Source: Desulfomicrobium baculatum DSM 4028 (GTDB lineage Bacteria > Desulfobacterota > Desulfovibrionia > Desulfovibrionales > Desulfomicrobiaceae). Taken from it: a DNA stretch of 64,000 nucleotides. The translations under genes were made by a program, and so were the position numbers. This document shows positions 44,002-52,965 of this stretch, one piece after another. The stretch spans positions 2,048,501 through 2,112,500 of the forward strand of contig NC_013173.1 of assembly GCF_000023225.1 (NCBI RefSeq), written 5' to 3'. The notes beneath the pieces were generated by a model that was not told the origin of the DNA, ran no database searches, and saw nothing but the letters and a program-made list of their open reading frames with translations. The stretch's first letter is position 1. Each line of letters opens with the position of its first letter.

Positions 44002-46071
44002 ATGAAGCTCAATGAACACAACAGCAAGCAGCTTTTCCATGAAGCCGGCATCCCCGTGCCCCTGGGCGCGCTTCTCGGCCCGGGAGACGAACCCGCTCCC
44101 TCTTTCGCGCTGCCCTGGGTGCTCAAGTCACAGGTTTTGAGCGGCGGCCGAGGCAAGGCTGGCGGCATCCGCATGGCGGACACCCTGGAACAGGTCCGCA
44201 CCGAACTGGCCCAAATCTTTTCCCTGACCATCAAGGGAGAAAAGGTCAGGCTGGTGCGCATCGAGCCCAAAGCCGCCTACACCCGCGAAATCTATCTCTC
44301 CATCACCCTGGACCGTCAAAGCCGCTCGTTCTGCATCACCGCTGGCCGTTTCGGCGGGATGGACATCGAGTCCTGCGACCCGCAAACCCTGCTGATCGAA
44401 CACGCCGCGCCCGACACCGGGCTGGCCCCTTTTCAGATCCGCAATATTTTCTTCCATCTGCGGCTGCCCAAAGAGCTGATGAAAGCCTTCTCCTCCCTGC
44501 TCTCGAACCTCTTCGACTGCTGCCTGCGCCATCGCCTGCTCCTGGCTGAAATCAACCCCCTGGTGCTGACCGAGGACGGCCAGCTTCTGGCGCTGGACGG
44601 TAAGGTCGAGATCGACGGGCACCGGGTCGGCATCGATCCGTCCCTGAACCGCTTCTTCGAGGCCGCGCACCTGAGCGACGAGGAAAACAGGTCCCGCGAG
44701 GCGGCCTTAAGCTACCACAGGCTCGACGGGTATGTCGGGCTCATGGTCAACGGCGCGGGCCTGGCCATGGCCAGCATGGACATCCTCAACTATTCGGGCC
44801 TGGAGGCCGCTAATTTCCTGGACCTTGGCGGCGGCGCGGACAGCACGGCCATGCGCACGGCCCTGGACATCCTCTTCGACGACTCCCGCGTGGAAATGGT
44901 TTTCATCAATATTTTCGGCGGTATCTTGTCCTGCCACAAGGTGGCCGAGTCCATGCTCGAAGCCTTGGACGGGCAGGAGCCGCGCAAGCCCATCGTGGTC
45001 CGCTTCGCGGGCAACGGCTCGGCCGACGGGCTTTCCCTGCTGCGCAAGGCCGCCCTGAACGGGCTGCATCTCTGCCCTGACCTGACCACGGCCCGCGCCG
45101 CCCTGGAAAAACTCAAAGGCTACCGCCCGCAGGCCACGCACAAACCCCTAATTGCCCACTCCACGGCTCCCCTGCTCCCGGCCCGGCCACGAGAGACCAG
45201 CACTGCCTTCCCCCTGCCCGAGAACTGCCGCATCCTGGTCCAGGGTTTGACCGGCAAGCAGGGACAGCTGCACTGCCGCCTGATGCAGGAGTACGGCGCG
45301 AATGTCGTGGCCGGGGTCACGCCCGGCAAGGGCGGAAGCGAGGTTCTGGGGGTACCGGTCTTTGACACCGTGCGCGAGGCCGCAAAAGCCATGCCCATTG
45401 ATGCGTCCATCATCTTCGTGCCCGGAGCCATGGCCCCGGACGCCGTGCTGGAGGCGGCGGCGGCCGGAATCGGCTGGGTGGTGTGCATCACCGACGGCAT
45501 CCCCCAGCTGGACATGTTGCGCGCCCTGGAGCGTCTGAAAGACAGTCCCACCCGGGTCATCGGCCCCAACTGCCCGGGCCTGGTCATGCCCGGCAAGACC
45601 AAGATCGGAATCATGCCCGGCGACATCTTCACGCCCGGCCCCGTGGCCGTGTTCTCGCGCAGCGGCACCCTGACCTACGAATGCGTGGACCGCCTGACCA
45701 AGGCCGGCATAGGGCAGTCCGTCTGCGTAGGCATCGGCGGCGATCCCTTTGTCGGCACGTCCTTCACGGACCTGTGCAAGCTGGTGCGCCACGACCCGGA
45801 CACCAAAGCCGTGGTCATCCTGGGCGAGATCGGCGGTAAAGCCGAAGAGGAGCTGGGGCAGTACATGCAGGAAAGCGGGTTCGAACTGCCGGTCTTCGGC
45901 TTCATCGCCGGCCGCACGGCCCCTCCCGGCAAACGCCTTGGACACGCGGGCGCGATCCTGGAGAAAGGCGCGGGCGGCATCGAGGTCAAGCTCCAGGCCA
46001 TGGCCGACTCCGGCTTCCACCTCATCGACGACCTGGACCAGATCGCGGGAGCGGTGGCGCAGGTACTTTAG
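44002..46071 (+). CDS. Single-chain succinyl-CoA synthetase-type enzyme (SucC-SucD fusion)
   Basis: 689 aa. Residues about 1-385 are the beta (SucC) half: ATP-grasp part with WVLKSQVLSGGRGKAGGI and the C-domain with FLDLGGGADS and FINIFGGILSCHKVAE. After a Pro/Ala linker, about 405-689 are the alpha (SucD) half, with VQGLTGKQGQ (CoA site), VIGPNCPGLV and the phosphohistidine His648 in RLGHAGAILEKGAGG. Normally two genes. It should interconvert acyl-CoA + ADP + Pi with acid + CoA + ATP; the acid may be succinate, acetate or an aryl acid. GGAGAG precedes the ATG at 44002. Confidence 0.9.
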   Translation: MKLNEHNSKQLFHEAGIPVPLGALLGPGDEPAPSFALPWVLKSQVLSGGRGKAGGIRMADTLEQVRTELAQIFSLTIKGEKVRLVRIEPKAAYTREIYLSITLDRQSRSFCITAGRFGGMDIESCDPQTLLIEHAAPDTGLAPFQIRNIFFHLRLPKELMKAFSSLLSNLFDCCLRHRLLLAEINPLVLTEDGQLLALDGKVEIDGHRVGIDPSLNRFFEAAHLSDEENRSREAALSYHRLDGYVGLMVNGAGLAMASMDILNYSGLEAANFLDLGGGADSTAMRTALDILFDDSRVEMVFINIFGGILSCHKVAESMLEALDGQEPRKPIVVRFAGNGSADGLSLLRKAALNGLHLCPDLTTARAALEKLKGYRPQATHKPLIAHSTAPLLPARPRETSTAFPLPENCRILVQGLTGKQGQLHCRLMQEYGANVVAGVTPGKGGSEVLGVPVFDTVREAAKAMPIDASIIFVPGAMAPDAVLEAAAAGIGWVVCITDGIPQLDMLRALERLKDSPTRVIGPNCPGLVMPGKTKIGIMPGDIFTPGPVAVFSRSGTLTYECVDRLTKAGIGQSVCVGIGGDPFVGTSFTDLCKLVRHDPDTKAVVILGEIGGKAEEELGQYMQESGFELPVFGFIAGRTAPPGKRLGHAGAILEKGAGGIEVKLQAMADSGFHLIDDLDQIAGAVAQVL

Positions 46072-46299
46072 CAGGATATTGAAAACGACGATCTGCTTCG
46101 TCGCTGCGGCATATCCAAACCCTCACGCATGTCGTGATACGTTTCTGGCCTGGATTTACTTTGTTCCTCGCAGCTCACCTCTTTTTACGCAGCCAGGATA
46201 GTGGTAATTTTCTAGAATCAGTCAGATTTTTTTCGCCGGGGCAAGCCCGGCGGCATCGACGCCATCCGCTGCCGGGCAGCGACGAATACGGAGGAAAAA

Positions 46300-46959
46300 A
46301 TGGACGAACCGACACGAAAATTCCGGCAAATGACCGCCGAACGACTCATCGCGCACTTCAAGAAACGCCGCATGCACGGCAGCTACGTCGAAACAGCCGG
46401 ACAGGCCCGCGAACTCGTACTGTCCATGATAAAGGGGCCGTGTTCCGTCATCCGCTGCGGCTCCGAATCCGTAGGTTCCCTCGGGCTCTGGCCGAAGATC
46501 GCCGCCCTGCCCGAAGTCGACCTGATCGACCCGTACGTAGCGGGACTGACGCCCCAGGAAGGGGACGAACGCCGCCGCCGGGGCCTGACCGCCGACATCA
46601 TGGTCACCAGCTGCAACGCCGTGACCCTGGACGGCCGACTGATCAACCTGGACGGCACGGGCAACCGCGTCGCGGCCATGATCTTCGGACCCCGGAAGGT
46701 CATCCTGGTGGTGGGCATGAACAAGATCGTCAGCGACCTGGACTCGGCCATGGACCGGGTGCGCGATTTCGCCGCGCCCATGAACAACCTGCGCCTGAGC
46801 GCCCTGAACCCGGCCCACGAGCCCCCCTGCACCAAGGACGGACGCTGCCACCGCTGCGCGAGCCCACAGAAAATCTGCAACGCCTGGAGCATCATCGAAG
46901 GCCAGCGCGACGAAGGCCGAATCCATGTGGTGCTGGTCGGGGAAGATTTGGGGTATTGA
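46300..46959 (+). CDS. LUD-domain protein (LutC/YkgG-like)
   Basis: 219 aa. LUD (DUF162) fold with GPCSVIRCGSESVGSLGLWP and DIMVTSCNAVTLDGRLINLD, FGPRKVILVVGMNKIV. A C-terminal cysteine group (Cys of PPCTKDGRCHRCASPQKICN) is usual in the free-standing subtype. CGGAGG precedes the ATG. Members with LutAB oxidise lactate, but no LutA/B or lactate permease is adjacent; the role here is unclear. It follows the SucC-SucD gene by 228 bases. Confidence 0.85.
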   Translation: MDEPTRKFRQMTAERLIAHFKKRRMHGSYVETAGQARELVLSMIKGPCSVIRCGSESVGSLGLWPKIAALPEVDLIDPYVAGLTPQEGDERRRRGLTADIMVTSCNAVTLDGRLINLDGTGNRVAAMIFGPRKVILVVGMNKIVSDLDSAMDRVRDFAAPMNNLRLSALNPAHEPPCTKDGRCHRCASPQKICNAWSIIEGQRDEGRIHVVLVGEDLGY

Positions 46960-46999
46960 GCGCCCCGAATTCTCTTCAGAGCAAAGACGCGCCCGCCTC

Positions 47000-47434
47000 T
47001 CACTCACCCCGCAACGAAAACGCCACCGGCAGCAGGTCATGTATCTGAAATGACTGGTTTTCGCCCAGGATGAATATTTCGGCCTGGGGCGCAAGTTCTT
47101 GAATCCATTGCAGGCACGCGCCGCAGGGCATCCGTTGCGCCGGAGGTGAATCGGCCGGGGCATCCACGCAGGACACGGCCAGGGCGACGATTGTTCTTTC
47201 GCCGTCGGCAATGGCCGAGGCCAGGGCCACGCGTTCGGCGCAGGTGCCAAGGCCGAGGCTTGCGTTCTCGACGTTCACGCCTGTGTATATCGTCCCATTG
47301 CCCCCCAGCACGGCCGCCCCGACCCGGAAATTCGAATACGGCGCGTAGGCGTACCCAGCCGCCAACCGCGCCTCTTCGAGCAACCGTTGGGCAATGGCCG
47401 CGCCCAGGCCTTGCCCGGAATCATGTACGCTCAT
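47000..47434 (-). CDS. cdd: Cytidine deaminase
   Basis: 144 aa homotetrameric-type enzyme, cytidine or deoxycytidine to uridine plus ammonia. Zinc ligands and catalytic Glu are in GTCAERVAL and MPCGACLQW; N-terminal AYAPYSNFRVGAAVL and GVNVENAS bind the ribose. ATG at 47434 overlaps the amidase stop by four bases and has AAGGGGG five bases upstream, so it is coupled to the amidase. Confidence 0.93.
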   Translation of the reverse strand: MSVHDSGQGLGAAIAQRLLEEARLAAGYAYAPYSNFRVGAAVLGGNGTIYTGVNVENASLGLGTCAERVALASAIADGERTIVALAVSCVDAPADSPPAQRMPCGACLQWIQELAPQAEIFILGENQSFQIHDLLPVAFSLRGE

Positions 47435-48741
47435 TCAAGCCCCCTTGCCCGCAGCCGTGTCTCAAGGTTCAAAACCGCGCCGGCCAGACGGGCGTCCTCG
47501 CCAAACCGCCCGATGCATTGCAGGCCCAGCGGCAAGCCCCTTCCTCCCCGCCCGCAAGGCAGGGAAATCACGGGCAGGCCCGCGTGGGTCCAGGGCAGGT
47601 TCATGGCCGGACTGCCGGTGCCGCCCAGGCCCGCCGGAGCCTCGCCCAAGGTGGACGGACAAATCCACAAATCAAGGCCGTGCCCGTCCATGACCGCGCA
47701 AAGCTCCCGGCGCAGCGCCGCGCAGGACTCGCGGATTTCGGCAAGGCGCGCTTCAGGAATGGTCCGCCCTTTCTGGATGATGTCCCGGGTCGCAGGACGG
47801 TAGAGATGGGCATAGTCCGTGAACCAGGCCTCCTGTTCCAACGCGAATTCAGCCGCGATCAGATCCCGGTGCCGGGCCGCGATCTCCTCGATATCGTCCA
47901 GGCACGGCACCCGCAACACTTCGAACCCTTCGGCTTCAAGGGTTGCGACAACCCCCTCGAACCACGCCATGGTCTCTGCCGGCAGCTGATTGAGATACTT
48001 CCCTACCGGCAGACCGAGGCGAACCTGTCCAAGACTCCCGCCCGTGGTCCAATGCGGGTCGAACGCCGCCATGACTGGGGGGATGTCCGCGACCTGCCGG
48101 CAGAAAAAGCCGACATGGTCGACGGTGGGTGAAAAATGGACCACTCCTGCCGTGGGAATCTTTCCGAGCGAAGGCTTCATGCCCACCACCCCGCAAAAAG
48201 CGGCCGGGCGCACGATGGACCCGACGGTCTGGGTGCCCAGGGCCAAGGGGAAAAATCCCGCCGCCACCCCGGCGGCGGAGCCGCTGCTCGACCCGCCGGG
48301 GGTGTGGGCCGGATTATGCGGATTCCTGGTCGCGGCGGGCTCGAAATAGGCGAACTCCGTGGTGGCGGTCTGGGCGAAAATGATCGCCCCGGCGTCGCGC
48401 AACATCCGAACGCAGCGGGCCTCCTCTCCTGCAAAAAAAACGGGCGGCAGCAGCGATCCGCAGCGGATGGACGCCCCGTCGATCCTGAAGATGTCCTTGA
48501 CCCCGACCGGCACGCCGAAGAGCGGCGGCCTGCGCGCCGGATCGGGATATTGCGTGAAAAGGTCCTCGATCCGGCGCTGCGCGGCCTGCTCGTCGATACG
48601 CGCGGCAAGAATATGGAGCGTTGGATCCACGGAGCGCGCCAGGCGCATATGCTCGTGAACAAGGCTTTGCAGCGCGTCCGGCGAGGCCGTGCTGTATTCG
48701 GAAATGCGGTGAACCGCATTGATGTGTGTCGTCTGGGCCAT
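47431..48741 (-). CDS. Amidase-signature family hydrolase
   Basis: 436 aa. Catalytic triad elements of the amidase signature family: Lys in GVPVGVKDIF, cis-Ser and nucleophile Ser in TPGGSSSGSAAGVAAG and TQTVGSIVRPAAFCGVVGMK. No transamidosome partners (GatB/GatC), so it is a free-standing amidase or urea-amide hydrolase rather than tRNA amidotransferase. It sits between an ABC transporter and cdd, sharing overlap with cdd, which suggests salvage of a nitrogenous compound. Confidence 0.85.
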   Translation of the reverse strand: MAQTTHINAVHRISEYSTASPDALQSLVHEHMRLARSVDPTLHILAARIDEQAAQRRIEDLFTQYPDPARRPPLFGVPVGVKDIFRIDGASIRCGSLLPPVFFAGEEARCVRMLRDAGAIIFAQTATTEFAYFEPAATRNPHNPAHTPGGSSSGSAAGVAAGFFPLALGTQTVGSIVRPAAFCGVVGMKPSLGKIPTAGVVHFSPTVDHVGFFCRQVADIPPVMAAFDPHWTTGGSLGQVRLGLPVGKYLNQLPAETMAWFEGVVATLEAEGFEVLRVPCLDDIEEIAARHRDLIAAEFALEQEAWFTDYAHLYRPATRDIIQKGRTIPEARLAEIRESCAALRRELCAVMDGHGLDLWICPSTLGEAPAGLGGTGSPAMNLPWTHAGLPVISLPCGRGGRGLPLGLQCIGRFGEDARLAGAVLNLETRLRARGLE

Positions 48742-48799
48742 AATTCTCGGTTCCGTCCTCTTGTGGTCTTTGTATTTTTAAACGTGCCCGCCCCAGAAC

Positions 48800-50485
48800 C
48801 TATCCCCCGCCCTCCATTGGCTTGAATCTGGCCCCGACCAGATTGGCCAGGATCACCAGGATCGTGGAGATGAATATCATCATGATCCCCAGGGCCGAAA
48901 GCCTGCCCCACAGGCCGTCCTCGGCGAACCGCAGGATCTGCACGGCCAGCACCTCCGTGCCGGGGCGGGACAGCACCACCGAGAGGGTCAGTTCGCGCAC
49001 AAACATCGTAGCCATGAGAATCCACCCCGAAACCATGCCCGGCACCAGCAACGGAATGATGATGCGGCGCATGGTCGTCATGCGGCTGGCACCGCAGACC
49101 AGGGACGATTCCTCCAGATGGCTGTGCACCTGGACGAAGGCGCTGGCCAGGGGCCGGATGCCGTAAGGCAGATAGGTGGCGATGTAGCCGATGAGCAGCG
49201 CCCAGATGGTGGCATAGAGCGGAGTGCGCACGAAAAACCACATGAACCCCATGCCGATGACGATGCCGGGAAAGGAAAAGGACAGAAAACTGAGCGATTC
49301 AAGGATGCCGGCGGCCCGGGTCCGGACCTTGACGATGGTGTAGGCCACGAAGACCGAAAGGATCACTCCCAGCGTGGCTCCTCCAAGCCCGAGCATCAGG
49401 CTGTTCTTGAGCGACAGCAGGGAGATGGGATCTTTGAGGACCTCGATCCAATGCTTCCAGCTCATAAGCGAAAAGGCGCGGGCGCTGGGAACCATGGAGT
49501 ACGGGACCAGGGACGTATAGAAGAGCACCACCACCGGCAGGACGATGAGCACGAACGAAAGCAGGGCCACCACGGCGAAGAGGGGAATCCGCGCTCCCTT
49601 GAGGGGAATGACCGTGGGCCGGTAGCCCCGGCTGGAAATGGTCACATATTTTTCACTCTCGCTCGTCAATGCCCGATAAACCAGGATGAGCGTGACGGAC
49701 GCGGCCAGAACGCTCATGCCGATGGCCGCCGCCTTGCCGTAGTCCACGGAAAACCCCGTGGCGATCATCTGGTACAGATGGGTGGCCAGGACGTAGACCC
49801 GGCCGGGCATGCCGATGACCGACGGCACGGCGAAGGAAGCCAGGCTGCGCACCACGCCCAGGATGAACGCGGCCAGGATGGCCGGACGAAGCACCGGCAG
49901 GGTGACGCGAAAAAGGGTTCTCAAGGGGCTGGCCCCGCAAACCTTGGATGACTCTTCCAGGGCCACGTCGAAGGAAGCCATGGCCGGGGCGATGATGAGA
50001 TAGGCGATGGGCAGGTCGAGCAGGCCCTCGACCAGAATCATGCCCCACAGGGAATAGATGTTGAGCGGCGCATGATCGAGAAAAAAGACCTGCTTGAGCA
50101 CCAGGTTGATGAGCCCGTTGGAAGGGTTCAAGAGCAGCGCCCAGCTCACGGAAAAGAGAATGTGCGGAATCATCATGGGAATGATGGAGATGATCCGGAA
50201 CATGAACTTGCAGGGAATGTCCGTGCGGTTGTTCAGATACGACAGAAACAGGGCCAAGACCGTGGCCAGGGTCGACGAGCCCAGAACGAAAATCACGGTG
50301 TTGAGGATGATTTCTGCCAGAGCCGGATCGGTGTAGGCCTCGACATATTTCTGCAGGGTGAAGCTTCCGAAAGCGGTCAGGCCTTCGGAAAAACTGCCGA
50401 TGACGAGCATGACCACGGGACAGACGGTCAATACTCCCACAATGAGAATCAGGGAAAACGTCAGTTTCGATCGATTGGCGTCCAT
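48800..50485 (-). CDS. ABC transporter permease with two fused membrane domains (FbpB/ThiP type)
   Basis: 561 aa, about twelve helices in two tandem BPD_transp_1 domains. EAA loops: LEESSKVCGASPLRTLFRVT in the first half and LEESSLVCGASRMTTMRRII in the second. Tandem permeases of this kind occur in ferric iron, thiamine and 2-aminoethylphosphonate importers. ATG at 50485 has AGGGGG five bases upstream; a GTG two codons earlier is too close to that site. Located three to ten bases after the ATPase gene. Confidence 0.9.
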   Translation of the reverse strand: MDANRSKLTFSLILIVGVLTVCPVVMLVIGSFSEGLTAFGSFTLQKYVEAYTDPALAEIILNTVIFVLGSSTLATVLALFLSYLNNRTDIPCKFMFRIISIIPMMIPHILFSVSWALLLNPSNGLINLVLKQVFFLDHAPLNIYSLWGMILVEGLLDLPIAYLIIAPAMASFDVALEESSKVCGASPLRTLFRVTLPVLRPAILAAFILGVVRSLASFAVPSVIGMPGRVYVLATHLYQMIATGFSVDYGKAAAIGMSVLAASVTLILVYRALTSESEKYVTISSRGYRPTVIPLKGARIPLFAVVALLSFVLIVLPVVVLFYTSLVPYSMVPSARAFSLMSWKHWIEVLKDPISLLSLKNSLMLGLGGATLGVILSVFVAYTIVKVRTRAAGILESLSFLSFSFPGIVIGMGFMWFFVRTPLYATIWALLIGYIATYLPYGIRPLASAFVQVHSHLEESSLVCGASRMTTMRRIIIPLLVPGMVSGWILMATMFVRELTLSVVLSRPGTEVLAVQILRFAEDGLWGRLSALGIMMIFISTILVILANLVGARFKPMEGGG

Positions 50486-50494
50486 GGCCACCCC

Positions 50495-51580
50495 CTAGAC
50501 CGCGACCAGCAGGCAATGGGCGGGATCAAGGGTGAAGTGCAGCGTGTCCCCGACCTGGGTGCGGGTGTCGGCATCGACCTTGGCCAGCAGCAGTTCGCCA
50601 CCGGCCCGTATCTCCATCTCAAAGGCTTCGCCGATAAAGACCAGGGTCTCGACCTTGCCCTGGACCACATTCGCTCCCTCCTCGCCGCTGCCCGGAGCCA
50701 CGCGGATGAATTCCGGACGCAGGCACAGGGTCACCGTCGCGCCCACGGCCAAATCGCGCTTCTGGCAAGTGATGACCCCAAGGGGACTCTCGACCACGGT
50801 GGCGTTTTCGGTCTGCTGCACGACCTTGGCCGGGATCAGGTTCGCCCGACCGATGAAGTCGGCCACGAAGCGGTGGTCCGCGTCGAAGTAGATTTTCTGC
50901 GGCGAACCGATCTCGATGATCCGCCCCGCGCGCATGACCGCGATGGAGTCGGACAGAGCCAGGGCCTCGATGCGGTCATGGGTCACGTACACCGCCGTGA
51001 TGGACAGCTCGGTCAGAAAGGTCCGCAGCTCCTTGCGCGTCTCCTCGCGCAGCTTGGCATCCAGGTTGCTGAGCGGCTCGTCGAAAAGGATGACCTTGGG
51101 CTCCGCCACCAAGGCCCGGGCCAGGGCCACGCGCTGCTGCTGGCCGCCGGAAAGTTTGGTGGCCGGGCGCTTCTCGAAGCCTTCCAATTGCACGAAGTGC
51201 AGGGTCTTCTCGACTTTGCGGCGGATGACATCCCGAGGCACGTTCCGGGTTTGCAGCGGATAAGCCACGTTGTCGAAAACATTCATGTGCGGCCAGATGG
51301 CGTAGGTCTGAAAAACCATGCCCAGGCCCCGCTCTTCCGTGGGCACGTAGATGCCCTTGTCCTTGGACCAGACCACCTCGTCGCCAATGCTGATCTCTCC
51401 ACTATCGGGCGATTCAAGGCCCACGATGCACCGGAGCAGCGTGGTCTTGCCGCACCCGCTCGGACCGAGCAGCGTGAAGATCTGGTTGGCCGGGATGGTC
51501 AGGGTGACGTCATCCAGGGCCTTTATGGTCTTGCCTTCGGAAAAATAATGCTTGCTGACGCCTTGGATTCGGATCTCCAT
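50495..51580 (-). CDS. ABC transporter ATP-binding protein (iron/thiamine/phosphonate-type, with TOBE domain)
   Basis: 361 aa. Walker A GPSGCGKTTLL, Q-loop MVFQTYAIWPHMNVFDNVAY, signature [16 protein letters not shown], Walker B VILFDEPLSNLDAKLRE and His switch VTHDRIEAL, then a C-terminal TOBE region (about 240-361). Start ATG at 51580 (MEIRIQGVSKHYF); the longer frame upstream runs through the binding-protein terminator region and is not supported. Pairs with the tandem permease. Confidence 0.93.
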   Translation of the reverse strand: MEIRIQGVSKHYFSEGKTIKALDDVTLTIPANQIFTLLGPSGCGKTTLLRCIVGLESPDSGEISIGDEVVWSKDKGIYVPTEERGLGMVFQTYAIWPHMNVFDNVAYPLQTRNVPRDVIRRKVEKTLHFVQLEGFEKRPATKLSGGQQQRVALARALVAEPKVILFDEPLSNLDAKLREETRKELRTFLTELSITAVYVTHDRIEALALSDSIAVMRAGRIIEIGSPQKIYFDADHRFVADFIGRANLIPAKVVQQTENATVVESPLGVITCQKRDLAVGATVTLCLRPEFIRVAPGSGEEGANVVQGKVETLVFIGEAFEMEIRAGGELLLAKVDADTRTQVGDTLHFTLDPAHCLLVAV

Positions 51581-51671
51581 GGTGAGTTTCCATAAGCGCC
51601 TTCGCACCGGACTTGGCCGGGTACGAAAGGCGGTGAGGTTTGAGCTGATGGAGTCTGTGCTCCGGAAGAGG

Positions 51672-51702
51672 AGGCCGTCCGAACCATTGGTCCGGACGGC
51701 CT
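51672..51702 (-). repeat. Hairpin between binding-protein and ATPase genes
   Basis: Perfect 10-bp inverted repeat AGGCCGTCCG / CGGACGGCCT with a short inner stem, no T run. It begins nine bases past the binding-protein stop. Without a T run it is more likely an mRNA 3'-end stabiliser than a full terminator. Confidence 0.6.
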
Positions 51703-51710
51703 GCCGCTGA

Positions 51711-52709
51711 TCACTGCACGTCGAAGATGGTCTTGAACTGGTCGCCCCACTTCTGGATCTCCTCGTCGGAGAGATCGCGGATGGGCATGACCTCGGCCTT
51801 GTCCATGCCATCGATGGGCGGATAGACGCCGGGCGCAAGGACGTATTCACCCACGTCCTTGGCCAGGATGCCCATGGCCTTTTCGGACAGCCAGTAGTCC
51901 ACGAAAAGACGGGCGGCATTGGGGTGCGGGGCCTTGGAGGTCACGGCGATGGCGCGCGGCGTGCCCAGCAACGGCTGCTCCACCCGGGCCCAGTCCAGGG
52001 GAGCCGGAGCCTTGGTGATGATGTATTTGGGCATGGAGATGGCGATGAGCTTCTCGCCGCTCTCCACCGGAGCAGGCGTGGGGCCGAAGGAGGCCACGAA
52101 CATGGGTTTGTTGGCGGCCAGCCCTTTGAGGAAGCTCATCCATTCCTCTTCGGACGTGAACACGGTTTCCTTGAGGCCGACCAGCCAGGAGATGGTGGTG
52201 GCGTGATTGGCGGGGTTGGCCATCACGATCTTGTCCTTCCACTTCGGATCGGCCAGATCCTCGTAACGCTTGGGAACGTCGGCCGCCTTGACCAGCTCCT
52301 TGTTGTAGATGAGCCCTACGTACTCGATGCCGAAAAGCTGGATGGCGTCGTCCTTTCTGGTCCAGTCCGCATAGCCGGCGGCGGCCGGTGAACTGTAGGA
52401 GGCGAGGACGCCCTTGGATTTAAGAATCTCCAGGACCGGAAGCGGCGCCTGCACCACGTCGGCCATGAGTTTACCCGCCTCGAATTCCGTCAGGACAGTG
52501 GCGAGGAATTTCGAAGTGGAAATTCTGGTGTACGCGCCCTTGACCCCGGTGTCGGCCTCGAAAGCCTCCATGATCGGTTCCACCGCGGTGATGTTGGCAT
52601 AGAAGGTCGCCGTGCCCTCGGCCTTGGCCTTGGCCGGATCCAGTTCCGCCGCCTGGGCGGACAGAGCCGAGCACAACAGAATCGCGATCACAACCACCAA
52701 TCTTTTCAT
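51711..52709 (-). CDS. ABC transporter periplasmic substrate-binding protein (family 1, ferric-iron/phosphonate-like)
   Basis: 332 aa. Signal peptide about 1-22 (cut near LSAQA), then EGTATFYANITAVEPIMEAF and FGIEYVGLIYNKELV, the FbpA/thiamine/phosphonate type-II binding-protein pattern. AAGGAGG lies eight bases upstream of the ATG at 52709; the GTG two codons earlier is too close. I see no obvious Tyr-Tyr iron-site motif, so iron as ligand is doubtful. It heads the transporter-amidase-cdd operon. Confidence 0.88.
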   Translation of the reverse strand: MKRLVVVIAILLCSALSAQAAELDPAKAKAEGTATFYANITAVEPIMEAFEADTGVKGAYTRISTSKFLATVLTEFEAGKLMADVVQAPLPVLEILKSKGVLASYSSPAAAGYADWTRKDDAIQLFGIEYVGLIYNKELVKAADVPKRYEDLADPKWKDKIVMANPANHATTISWLVGLKETVFTSEEEWMSFLKGLAANKPMFVASFGPTPAPVESGEKLIAISMPKYIITKAPAPLDWARVEQPLLGTPRAIAVTSKAPHPNAARLFVDYWLSEKAMGILAKDVGEYVLAPGVYPPIDGMDKAEVMPIRDLSDEEIQKWGDQFKTIFDVQ

Positions 52710-52784
52710 CGACACAACCTCCTTCGGACCCGACGGGCCCTGATGTTTCGAAACTGTGACATAAGAATGACAATTATGCGCAAA

Positions 52785-52813
52785 AACGTAGTCCTGTGAC
52801 AGGATGATGTCAA
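52785..52813 (-). promoter_or_regulatory. Candidate promoter and operator of the binding-protein operon
   Basis: Minus strand: TTGACA (52813-52808), 17 bases, TACGTT (52790-52785), about 75 bases upstream of the ATG. A perfect inverted repeat TCCTGTGACAGGA (52792-52804) lies exactly in the spacer between -35 and -10, a typical repressor operator position. Confidence 0.45.
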
Positions 52814-52910
52814 CGCGACAAAATCAACTAGAATACTTAGATAACAGCTTGTTGCGCAAAGTCGCAAAGATATGGAAAAAGGATGCGCTTCCGCTGTGCA
52901 TAAAACTGCG

Positions 52911-52944
52911 AAGGCCCCGCCCGGATTTCTCCGAACGGGGCCTT
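52911..52944 (-). terminator. Terminator after ugd
   Basis: Stem AAGGCCCC / GGGGCCTT with inner CCGGA / TCCG pairing, 22 bases after the ugd stop on the minus strand. The T tract after it is short (GTTTTA further on), so efficiency is uncertain. Confidence 0.6.
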
Positions 52945-52965
52945 GATTTGTGGTTACGACCAGGT

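Noticed and set aside
46234-46252. Hairpin CGCCGGG / CCCGGCG before the LUD gene
   Set aside because: The T run precedes the stem on the plus strand and becomes an A run on the minus strand, so it is not a terminator in either direction; kept as a possible chance repeat.
50072-51595. 507-codon plus-strand ORF
   Set aside because: Antisense to the permease and ATPase genes of the iron-family transporter, which have clear family motifs; shadow composition.
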